From NCBI GenBank assembly GCA_037893245.1, contig JBAIAA010000074.1, positions 620,001 to 684,000 of the forward strand: a DNA stretch of 64,000 nt, read 5' to 3'. Below the pieces are notes generated by a model. That model did no database searches. It was not told where the DNA came from and saw nothing but the letters and a program-made list of their open reading frames with translations. Source of the DNA: Crossaster papposus (lineage: Eukaryota > Echinodermata > Asteroidea > Velatida > Solasteridae). The first letter of the stretch is position 1, and each line of letters begins with the position of its first letter. Shown in pieces: positions 33,401 to 45,800 of the stretch. Both the position numbers and the translations under genes were made by a program.

Positions 33401-36400
33401 TTTTTTTACCTTCTCCGTGGGCAACCCAGATGCCCAGAACAGACCCCTCCATGCCTTGTAGGAGTAGGGAAGGGCTCTGACTGATCCCCACGCTGACGAA
33501 CCGCGATTCAAACCTCTCAGATCTGTTGTGCGTCAAGAAGACGCCTTGCTTAGAGGAAGCAGAATCTGTGAAGGAAAAATTGTTTTTAAATGGAAAGAAT
33601 GCTGCAACCTGACGCCACCCTTCTCTTCATATGTGACCCGCTCCATCGAAATCAGGAATAAGTCTCGAAATGACTTTTTGAGATATGCACATGGTGAGAA
33701 AGGGAATTTCATAAGCTTTCTAATGATACCCATCACAAGTGTGTATATTCTTAGGTTAACGAGTTATGGTCTGATGAAGATGACAGGTGTATATTTATTT
33801 GCCGAATCCACATTCCGAGAAAAACAGCTTTGAAATAAACAAAATTGACAAAAATCATACGGACAGCGCACACAAATCCTCTTCATTTTCATCGCTCGTT
33901 TTTACATACAAGACATTAATGACAATAATCTGTGATAACTACACTTCCTAAAAATACAATGTTCAGAAAAACGACTTGGTCACGATTTTCACCCATGCGT
34001 TCCCTTCAACGACCGATTGCGTAAAACGGCCCCAGCGACTTATTCCTGATTACGATGGAGCGGGTCACATATATCATCTAAATGAAGGTCGATCAGTGCA
34101 AAAATTGTTGACTGAGAAAAATACTTGTTAACATAAATTCTATCTCCATAGACTTTGTACACAACCACTAAATTGGCGTCAGGATACTACATTTTTCCCA
34201 CAAAATAATTGCTATTTGCTCTATGAACTGTTTTTGGCTGCAGCTTATAACTTATGAAAATATCTTTATTAGGTTAAACAAAAAAATGAACTGAAGTAGG
34301 ATTAGAACCAGTATCATCTGTACTGCTGTTCTGGTGTTCTACCAACTAAGCTTTATGTTGATGGTTAAAATTGTCAATAATTTTTTCATATAAGATAATC
34401 TTAATATATAGGTTTTTGTCTAAAGCCGTCGCTTCTAACCAATATGTCACAAAGATGAAATAAATGTGTCTAAATTGCGCCCTATGTTTGCATATAGAAT
34501 GTTATAGGTTGTTTTTAAGGTGTACCTGCATCTGGCATCCCTTGTCCATGGTCCGGGGCCACCCAGCCTAGCAACCCCATCAGCTGGCAACCGTTGCAAA
34601 CGCCCAATGAGAAAGTGTCGCTTCGGGCCCGGAATGCATCAAACTGAGCGCGCACGGTGGGATTAAACAGGATCGCAGCTGCCCAACCTGTCAGAAACAA
34701 ATGAAGGTGATATTACCCAAAAAAAGTTAACAGGTACTTTAAGCATACTCTACAGAAATGGCAACTTTAGGAATAAATACAACTTGTGCAATTTTGCTGG
34801 AACATATCCTTTAAAGGGCGAAAATCCTAACATTCCCAAATCCATCGAAATCCATTCACATTTTGGCAGATTTTGTGAGACTGGGTTCTGCAGGACCACG
34901 GGGAATAAATGTGGACAGGGAAATCCAATTGATTTTGTACATCATAAACCATGTTCACTATAAAGTCCATCAATACGAACCAGCACTTCAGTGGTGGTTC
35001 CATTATCCCATATATAAGAAGCAGAGTAATGGATGTTAGCAGATTTAGTTCTGTATACTTTAGTAAAAGGCAGTGGGAGTTAAAGGTAGGATACACCATT
35101 GGTAATTGCTTGAATTATCATGAATGGGTAGATTTGGGGGGGGGGGGGGGGGGTTGTATTTTATAGTAAATATTGTTTAACTTCCATGTTCGAAGGTTTA
35201 CAATCAAGATGCCGAGGAAAGCAAGAAAAACGGCGTTCGTTTTCCACCGTCGTCGGGCAGTGGTTCTTATGTTGTTTTTGTATTTTTTGCGATCACCATC
35301 CAGCGACCGTGTTAATTTTTTTCTAAAGTTAAAATTGTCGGAACAATTATAGGATATCTAGCGCACTTATTTTGCTGGATGCCTACAATCATTATTTACT
35401 TTCAAATAAGTAAGATATTTCCTGATAATTTGGTAGTAAAAATGTTTGAAATCTGCAAATGGTGTATCCTACCTTTAGGAAAAATGTGTTTGCTTATAAG
35501 GCTTTTATACCAGATGCATCAAAGCACCATTATTACCCTGGTTCATCAGGCCATGATACCAGTTTTTCGCAGCATTTCAACATCAGTGCAATCTGGTCTC
35601 AACCTGACTGGTTTCTCTCATTACTCTTGGCGAGGGGCAATTGTCGTAAAGCCTCTTGCCCAAGAACACAAACCTCCTTGGGGTTGGATGAACCCTATAC
35701 CATTACACACAAAATCACAGGCCATTTCAAAACTTCCATTTAAAAAGAATTTTAACAAACTTTTTCGCTTACCTTTTGCAGATCCACACACGTCCGCATA
35801 ACTGAATCCACCCACGAAGACCACGCCTCTAAACTGGTCTAGGACGACGTCTCCCGTGGCAAGGTCCTGCATGTTGACATCCCAGACTTCGAAACCCGCG
35901 GCAAACAGCGAAGCGACCATCTCGCGATCGCCATTACTGCCCTCCTCGCGAATCACGGCGACTTTGGGACGAACAAAACCCGGCTTGACCAGCTCTGAAT
36001 AAGCAATAATGTAAATATCTCGATTGAGTTTCTAATGAGCTTTAGAACTAAAATAAGTGATGTCAAAAGTAAAATCATCTTAAAAACGAATAAATACATA
36101 CATCCTCAAATGTGTATCCTTGCGGAGACATCTCTTTGTTCTCGTGTACAAAATGGTTATAAAGTCAAGCACATTTTTCAAAATGCTCTTATTTCAACCA
36201 CAATTAATTTCCTGGGTTGAAATTCCGACCCAATATGTGACCCAGCACGAGTAAATGAGACACTTTGCGGCAAAAATAAAAATTGAGATTTTGATTTCAT
36301 CATTTAAAGCTTGTTTAGCTTTAAATGATGAAATCAAAATCTCAAATTTTATTTTTGCTTCAAAGTATCTCATTTACTCGTGCTGGGTCACATATACCCT

Positions 36401-36824
36401 ATATTATACCCAAACCCAAACACTAACCCTAACCCACATCATAACCCTATTTTTTTGTAATTTGAGTACAATCCAAAAATCTATTTCGTAAAAGGTCTTG
36501 TGGGGACCTCTATAAACTATATAGAAATGTATAGAAATTACCCAGTGAAATACCCTTCGACACCCATTGTCCACATTGTGTTCAGGTTTCCACAGGGTAC
36601 CGAATTTAAAAACACCATTACAAAAAATTGCCTTCAGATTCAAAACTGTTATGCCACATAGGATAAAATTTAGATCACATTATTGCCCAAAATGACAAAC
36701 AATATTTTTTAAATCACCTCACTCATATTTGTAGGGTTTATCTCCATTTTAAGCTTTACCCAGAAGTGTCACATTTTGAGTTTTTCTATCTATCATGTCT
36801 GAACAACATCTATAATTAACACTA

Positions 36825-36857
<33 letters not shown>

Positions 36858-39800
36858 TTCTGGTAATGAAACCAAGGATCCTTCAAAAGCGCTCAAGGCA
36901 CTGTAGCTCGTAAGCCTGAAGAAACCCGTAGACAGAGGCTGTGTCAGCCAGGAACACCGGGGCAAACCCCTTCTCTTAGCGATAAGTGTTCTGGGTTCTT
37001 TTACGTGCATTATACAATTTTATAATGTTATAATGGGAAAGATATATACACACATTATAAATTATACAACACACGGGACCTACAACTTTACGTCCCATCC
37101 GAAGGACGAAGCAATAGTGGTTTAATTGCCTTGCTTAAGGACACACGTGTCCACACCGAGACTCGAACTCACGCTCTGCGGAACAGAAAACCAAGCTCTT
37201 AACCGCTCGGCCACGACACTCCAAATGAATCTAATTAAAACCATCTGTTTTACCTGCATCTATTGGATGGTTGTTGGGGTCAAAGGTCAGCTTGTATGGA
37301 GGAGCCACACGCTGCCCTAGGCTTAGTCTCTCTTCAGTCACACATTCTGGGTTGGCCTGCAGGGCCTCGAGACGGAAGCTAGTCTCCTCCCAAGCATCTC
37401 TCAGGACCGCCATCTTCTCTGTCAGGATTTCACCACCGTCCACCGAGACTCGAACCTGATACACAAAAGTATGCTCTGTATTTCACACCTTAACCAGTTC
37501 GTGCCAAATGACGTATATAAACGCAAAGTTTTCTCCAGATTCAAAACGGATGACGCATAAACACGCCACGAGCAAGGCCGGGAATGTCTGTCAGCAGCGA
37601 GCAAGGCCGAAAATGCGTTGGTGTGCTTTCCGGCAATATCGGCATGAAGCCGCTTGGGATCGAGTTTCGTTAAAAATAATCCCGCCCCTCGGCTAGGTGA
37701 TGTTAAAATAATCCCGGCGCGAACTGGTTAAAGCTATGGTAGGCCATTTCTAGGTTGTGCATTTTTATCGTTTGAAGCAGCAAAGGAACTGCCAGGAATT
37801 AACCAGTTCGCGCCGGGATTATTTTGACATCACCGAGCCGACGCGCTGGGGTTATTTTTAACGAAACTCGATCCGAGGCGGGTTCATGCCGCCAGTACCG
37901 GGAAGCACACCCATGCATTTCCAGCCTTTCTCGCTGCTGACAGACATTTCCGGGCCTTGCTCGCTTGTTGGTTTATGCGTCATTCGTTTTGAATCTGGGG
38001 ACAACTTTGCGTTTATATACGTCCCTTCGGCACGAACTGGTTAAAGAAGGCAATAAACATTTAACAAGAAATGACTTATCTTTTGTCTGGCTGTAGACAT
38101 CAATGCCCCACAGACAACTATCACCATGACCGTACCGTGTGCTTTCATGCGTGAACCGTCTTCCACTTTGGCTTGAAGTGTCCCACACTCGACTCGCACA
38201 GTAACATGAGGGGCTCCCGGTAAATGAACCGGGAGTATTACGCCCACTGGCCTAACATTTTGAAGGAAAGAAAATTTGATACAAATCTTACCATGGAGTC
38301 TGGTCCTTGTCCGCAAGACTGACCAATCACAGAGCACGGCACACCCTTCCCAGTGTACCTCTGACACACTGCCTCTGCATTCTGGGTTGACACCTCCAAT
38401 ACCAAACCGAGCTCTTCCGCAAAAAGTAATTCCAAGGATGACGCTGGACATTAAGAAAAAAAATTAAAATTAAAAAAAATCACACAAAATGTGTTGGTAT
38501 TTTTACTTTAATCCGAGCATTGCTACAATAGATTTGTTTTCAAAACATTTATCCTAATCCTCCTAATCCTCCTAATCCTCCTAATCCTCCTAATCCTCCT
38601 AATCCTCCTAATCCTCCTAATCCTCCTAATCCTCCTAATCCTCCTAATCCTCCTAATCCTCCTAATCCTCCTAATCCTCCTAATCCTCCTAATCCTCCTA
38701 ATCCTCCTAATCCTCATAATCCTCCTAATCCTCCTAATCCTCATAATCCTCATAATCCTCCTAATCCTCCTCTTTTTTTTACTTCTTTCAATTATTATAA
38801 TTCTTCAATTATTATAACGCACCTTGTCAGTTTTCCTTTGCCGTTGTTATTTTTTTAGACTTAAAAACATAAAGAGTGAAATATTTGTTTTTTATGGCAA
38901 AGCGTTACTGGAGTTCAATTTAATTACATAATTTAAGTAAACTCTGTGCTCTATAGTTAGTTGGGCTTGATCTTCTTCCTTTTTTACTAAATCTGCAGTC
39001 ATTTTGTTATAATGCTTGTTAACCCTAAAGCTACAAAATACTACTTTTAGTAAACTGTAGCATACAGCACTCTTACTACACTAGCCTATGAGAAACCGTG
39101 CTGTATTTTGTAGTATAGTGTAATTTCTCTTAAAGGTAGGATACACCATTGGTAATTGCTTGAATTATCATGAATGGGTGGATTTTGGGGGTTGCATTTC
39201 ATATTAAATATCGTTTAACTCACCTGTCCGAAGTTTTACAATCATGGATGCCGAGAAAAGCACGAAAAACAGCGTCTGTTTTCAACCGGCATTGAGCAGT
39301 TATTCTTATGTTATTTTTGTTTTTTCGCGATCGCCGTACGGCGATCGCTAATTTTTCTTTATCAAATTCTATTTTTCGGAATAATTACAGGATATCTAGC
39401 GTAATAATTTTGCTGGATGCCTAGAATCATTATTTACTTTCAAATAAGTAAGATATTTCTTAATAATTCGGTAGTAAATATTTTCGATATCTGCAAATGG
39501 TGTATTCTACTTTTAAATGAATGCCTAGAACGTTAAGGGTATACATTTTTTTTTAAACCAAGAATACGCATAAAACATTAACAGGACTGACCCGTGTTAT
39601 TGTTTTGAATGTTGACCTCCATCCCACAATTCCCTGCAAAGGTCATCTCCAGCAGGCAGGTGATGAGTCCCCCGTCACTGACATCATGACCAGCAGTCAG
39701 CAAACCCTCTGTCAACAACAATTATGCAAATTCATTCAAGTTTAAAAGCAGAATCAATGCGACAACAAGTTGAGAAGAAATTTGGGGAGAAAGTGTCAAA

Positions 39801-42800
39801 TTATATTTACATTGATTCGTCTGCATCAGTTTCTCAGATTGTTTTGGTTAATTATCCAAAAAGAGCTAGATACATCAAAAGCAAGAAAAGAAGTTTTGTC
39901 AGTTAAAGGTAGGATAAACCATTGGTAACTGCTTGAATTATTATGAATGGGTAGATTTGAGGCGGTTTTGTTTTTTTAGTAAATATTGTTTAACTGACCT
40001 GTCCGAAGTTTTACAATCATGGATGCCGTCCCGCGATCGTAAATTTGTTTTTATAAAATTCAATTTTTCGAAACAATTACAGGATATCTACCGCAATTAT
40101 TTTGCTGGATGCCTAGAATCATTATATACTTTCAAATAAGTAAGATATTTATTAATAATTCGGTAGTAACATTTTTAGATATCTGCAAATGGTGTATCCT
40201 ACTTTTAAAACAAAACTTAATGCTACATTAATTTCATTATTCTTGGCAGTTTGCAGATACACAATGTGAAGAGATTTGAAAAAGAAAGAACCACATAGGT
40301 ATAAACCCAACGTATCAGTAAGTCGCCCTAATTATCATGAGGTGAATTCTTTCATTCTTGAAAGGGGACTCTACACAGACAAGATAAAGGAACTCAGTAA
40401 TCTGATAAGACAAACTTCGCCAAAGCTAGCAGTCTCAAACCACAACATAAACTAAAGTCGCTTCTTTGTTCCAGAAACCGAGTCAACATTTGACTGGATG
40501 TAGTACGCCACCAACCTGCGAGAAGTTCCTGGGTGACGTTGAAGGCTTCAGCCAGCATGGGTGCACTCTCAAGATCTGGCACCGTGTCACCGATTTGCTT
40601 GTAGCACTGGGCGAGTGCTGAGCCCCCGAGACGACTATGGCCACAGCTCAAGTCCACGTACACGACGCTCCCTGTAAGAATCATAGAAAGGGTAAGGTCA
40701 TAAATCAAGTTCTAAAATGTAAATGGAGAACAATAAATTAAACAAGCGGCAACTCAAGGGGCTAATTTCATAGAGCTGCTTAACCAGTTCGCGCCGGATG
40801 ACGAATATAAACGCAAAAATTTCCCCAAATTCAAAACGGATGACGAATAAATACGCCAAGTTCAAGTTCGGAAATGTATGTCAGCAGCGCGCAAGGCCGG
40901 AAATGCGTGGGTGTGCTACCCAGCACTATCGGCCTGAACACGCTTCGGATCGAGTTTCGTTAAAAATAATCCCGCCCGTCGGCTCGGCGATGTTAAAATA
41001 ATCCCGGCGCGAACTGGTTAAGCAGACAAATTTGCTTAAGCACAAAAACCCTTGCTTAGTAAAATCAGGTTACAAGCAAAAATTCCACAATATTGTTATG
41101 CTAAGCTAAAAACAGCTAAATACCAAATCACAAATAATGTACATCACAAGAAGTTGTGGCTGTTAAAGGTAGGATACACCATTGGTAATTGTTTGAATTA
41201 TCAGGAATGGGTGGATTTAGGGGTTGTATTTTCTAGTAAATATCGTTTAACTGACCTGTTCAATGTTTTACAATCATGGATGCCGAGGAAAGTACGAAAA
41301 ACAGCGGTTTGTTTTCAACCGGCGTCGAGCAGTTATTCTTCTGTTATTTTTGTTTTTTCGCGATCGCCATCCTGCAAATGATGTATACTACCATTAAGCT
41401 CATTTTACTAAGCAATTAAAGTTGTGTGCTTAAGCAATTTTTGTGCTTAAGCAGCTCTATGAAATTGGCCCCAAATCAGACCCCGAGGAACCTTCTAAAA
41501 CCTTGTAGACCCTCCATCTTGAGTAGCTAAAAAGTTGTGGAAGGATTCAGGATTGTTAGAGTTAATTTTGCCTTCTTTTCAAACCACTTTCCTTTTCCCG
41601 ACGTCCCTACTTTCCAGCACGTCCTGCCTCCTGATACCCCAAAAAATCAATCTTGCGTTGAGTATTTCCATTTCCAAATTAATTACTAAAGGGGATCAAT
41701 TTTTAACCAATTCGAGTCAGATTTTTTTTGTTTTGATAAACACGTGACGAGCAAGGCCGTAATTATATGTCGTTATAAAAATTAGGGTGTGCTACCCACA
41801 GATGCTAGCCTGAACTGTCTAGGATCGAGGCCCGTGAAAAACAATTCTGCACCTGGGTCCAGTCAATGTCAAAGTAATGGCGCGAAAAATTGGTTAAGCA
41901 AACTTACCACAGCCTTCCGGGCACTTGAAATCTGGAGTGACAGTGGCTCTTATATCCGGACATCCAACATAGGCAGAAATAACCAGCGCACCTGTGAATC
42001 ACAATAGAAATACATTTGTTTAGGTCATCCATTCTTAGGTGGACAACAAGTGCAAAGACATTGAAGAGAACCTTACTAAAGCTGTGTCAAAATCTCATGG
42101 CTATAGCCAGGAATAACACGCTTCTGTGGATGCCACTGGCTAGCGGCTGCAGCCACTTATGTGTTACTTTGGGGCAAAATGTGAGAGTGTGACCTAATGG
42201 TTTGGGTTCGTGACTCGTGATCAAAGGGTCAGGGTTCAAATCCAGCTGGTCATAATTGTGTCCTTGGGCAAGCCACTTCACCCTCACTTGCTTGCCTCCA
42301 CCCCAACAAGGAGTATAAATGGGTACCGGCATTCACTGGGGAGTAACCTGCGATGGACTAGCATCCCATCCAGGGGGGAATATTCTCAGTCGTTTCATGC
42401 TACTGAAAACCGGAGTTAACCAGTTTGCGCCGGATGACGTATATAAAATCTAGGAGCGCTCTTGGCAATCAAGTGAGTTATTTGCAGATTTGTGATAAAT
42501 TTCACTGAGACAAATAATATAATGGTATTATAATGATGCAGAAAGTTCTGTAGAGCAATCCTGGATCGTTGTTTTCGTTGAGCCAGTTACACGTTCAGTC
42601 ACTATAAATGCACAAGCAACTGGTAGTGAATGAAAAACGGTCTTTAACCAGTTCGCTCCGGATGACGTATATAAACGAAAAGTTGTCCCCAAAGTCAATA
42701 CGGATGACGCATAAACACGCCACGAGCAAGGCCGGAAATGTCTGTCAGCAGCGAGCAAGGCCGGAAAATGCATGGGTGTGCTTCCCGGTACCATCGGCCT

Positions 42801-45800
42801 AAACCCGCCTCGGATCGAGTTTCGATAAAAATACCTGCGCGTCGGCTCAGTGATGTTAAAATAATCCCGGCGAGACCTGGTTAAACACCGGCCTGATGAG
42901 CCATGTTGGCTTGGGACAGACTTTGCTTTTTGGCCACAGTGATTCAGACAAGGGCCCAATTTCATAGAGCTGCTTAACGGACGATTTTTTGCTTAAGCGG
43001 GGTGTTTAAGCAAATTTTCATTTCATAGCAACCGTTAAGCAAATTTTTTGCTTAAAGCGATAAGCAAAGAAAAAGGAGCCTTAACCACCGCATTTGTTTG
43101 CTTAAGCAAGGTCTAACCTTAACGTAGCAACAGTTAAAATGGCGGCTATTCTTCAAAGGCGACGTGAAATTCAAATTATCTTGTGTTTCGATGTCAAAAG
43201 GGAACCCTTCAGGACCCTTCAATCACTGCTTTCTCCTCGATGTATGAAGTAGCCAGTGCCAGATCCATTTCTCCGTTATTGGCGACGATTTGGGCTTTGC
43301 CCCGCCCGGCGCAACTTTTTTTACGCTGTTGGTTTCGTCCGCCATTTTTATTTTATTTTATTTTTGGGGAATTTTTTGCTTAAGCAGACAATCTAAAATA
43401 TTGCGCGCGGTTTGTTTACGTGCAGCAACCGCTGGTGAAATACGTTTACGCTTAAGCAAATTGTTCTGCTACAGTAAGCAAAACAAATTGCTTACCGTTA
43501 AGCATCTCTATGAAATTGGGCCAAGGTCTATACGGACACTGTGCTCACCAGGAGCCTTGACGGTTTCCTTGCCAACCCTGGCGGCCATACTGAGGGAATC
43601 CTTCCCTCCATCGATGGCCACTCCTAGTTGCTTCATGGTATCGCACATGGCGACGCAGGCATCAAAGAGTGCTGCACCCTCGCCTGGTAGCTTGGCCGGC
43701 CACATCCAGTTACCGCTGCATTTCACATCCTGCAGGAAAAGATGAGCATTTTTGAAAGTTAATAATTTGTATTAATAAATACCATTCAGAGTAGATAGCT
43801 TCTGAATGGTCGAGACTCGATCACGTGGGAGTGTATTAAAAGTGATATAAAGACCGGCTTTAACCAGTTCGCTCCGGATTATTGTAACATTCACCGAGCC
43901 GAGTCGCAGGATTATTCGATCCGAGGCGGGTTCAGGCCGCACAACCGGTATCGGTAAGCACAACCATTACATTTCTGGCCTTGCTCGCTGCTGACAGACA
44001 TTTCCGACTTTGGCGTAGCGTGTTTATGTGTCATCTGTTTTGAATCTCGGAAAAACTTTGCGTGTATATACGTCCTCTGGCGCGAACTGGTTAAGAACAA
44101 GTGAATAAATAGCCCCTGAACCAATATTGATCAAGCATCATATCAGCTAACGATTAGCCAAATAAAACAGTCACACAGTAACTTGTAACAATACAGCAGT
44201 ACGTGTACGTGAATAAAGCAATTCAAATCTTGATACTGCGAGTGCTTTATGTACATATAGTATGTTTGTACAGTGCAGCATTTTTTATAATTATGCGCGT
44301 ATGTTTCATTTGGGCGTTGCACGAGATAGATCAGTGGTTGTGAGCTTTTCAGTCTGGTGTCAAAATATGAGTAATAATAACAACACATATTAAAGAGACA
44401 GTGTACCAAAAAGCTAAAATATGGCCCTAAACATGAACACAAAAGTCTGTAAAAATTTGGAGCATTTTTATTTTGTTAAAAAGGTATTTATTAATGGGAA
44501 TAACAGTGTGAGGACCCAGTCTTCACTGCGTGATAATGACCGAGTTGGGGGATGACCGGTGTAGCCATCCCCCAAACCCAGTCATTATTTCGCAGTGAAG
44601 ACTGGATCCTCGCACTGTTATTGCCTAATTAAAGTTCTGGCACGGCCATTTCAAAAAACAAACAATACCTACTTTCAGAGACGACACCCTCGCGAACACC
44701 AGATTGGTGAGGGCTTCCGCAACAGACATCCTGGCCCCGCAAGCCGGATCAACCAGGCCTTTGATTGGCTGCTCGCCGATTGCCGTGGCCGCACCGACGG
44801 TGTCAAAATGAGACAAGGCCGTGACTGCGACGTCGGCGAGGGGGGTGTGGAGGGGGCCCACGCACTGCTGCTGGGCGACCAATCCTGTCACTGAACGATC
44901 CACCTAAGATAGAAGATTTTGAAATTTTCTTTGGGTAATTAATATTCAGGTTTTTACTCCTCACCAAAGTAAAACATTATACACCAAGTGCTTTCCCAGA
45001 ACTTGTGTGAAAGAAGATTCACAAAGCAAACCCAGGTAAAAAAGTAGAATATAGTGGCTTAAAAAAAAACCGTAGGACTTTGGAGGACAACTTCAGGGCT
45101 TTTAGGAGTAGTTTTCATTGATACTCGCCCATTTGGACAGCATGAGCCTCATTTGGCATGTTCTGTTCTCACAACACTTATGCTCTATTTTCAACTAAAG
45201 CTCTTAAAAATGCAGTTGCAGTACTCCTGTGCCCGCCCTTCATTGTGTGATTTACTTACGACAGTATGTAACACTTATACAAAATATTCAAAAAGATTAA
45301 ATTTTTCAGAGGTGTGGGACCAAAAAGTAAGAAATTTAAAAAAAAACAGTAAGAAAAGTAGGATCAGGGTTAAAGGTAGGATACACCATTTGCAAATATC
45401 GAAAACAAATTACTGCCAAATTATTAAGAAATGTCTTACATATTTGAAAGTAAATAATGATAATAAATAGGCATCTAGCAAAATTATTGCGCTAGATATC
45501 GCGAACATAAAAACCACTGCTCGACGCTGGTTGAAAACGAACGCCGTTTTTCTTGCTTTTCTCAGCATCCATTATTGTAAAACTTCAGACAGGTCAGTTT
45601 AATAAACGATATTAACTATAAAATACAACCCCCCAACTCTACCCATTCATGATAATTAAAACAATTACCAACGGTGTATCCTACCTTTAAATACAAGAGC
45701 AAGGAAAAGTAGAAATACTTGTAAGCGTGCTCATGTAAGGACTCGAACCCATAAGCTCCTGCTTACAAGTACAGATGCCTTATTTACTTCAGATTGTACG

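Larger units (their letters stand above)
40758..41473. mobile_element. GGGCCAATTTCATAGAGCTGC fold-back, two insertions inside
   Basis: The left arm GGGCTAATTTCATAGAGCTGC is inverted at the right as GCAGCTCTATGAAATTGGCCC. A family A copy and a family B copy sit inside the arms, both at TTAA. Confidence 0.8.

Noticed and set aside
34290..34365. Possible tRNA gene
   Set aside because: A- and B-box-like motifs are present but the T and acceptor stems do not pair; it fits a SINE relic.
38523..38753. 76-codon frame of repeated Arg-Arg-Ile
   Set aside because: Artefact of a 9-bp minisatellite, whose period is a multiple of three and so keeps a frame open.
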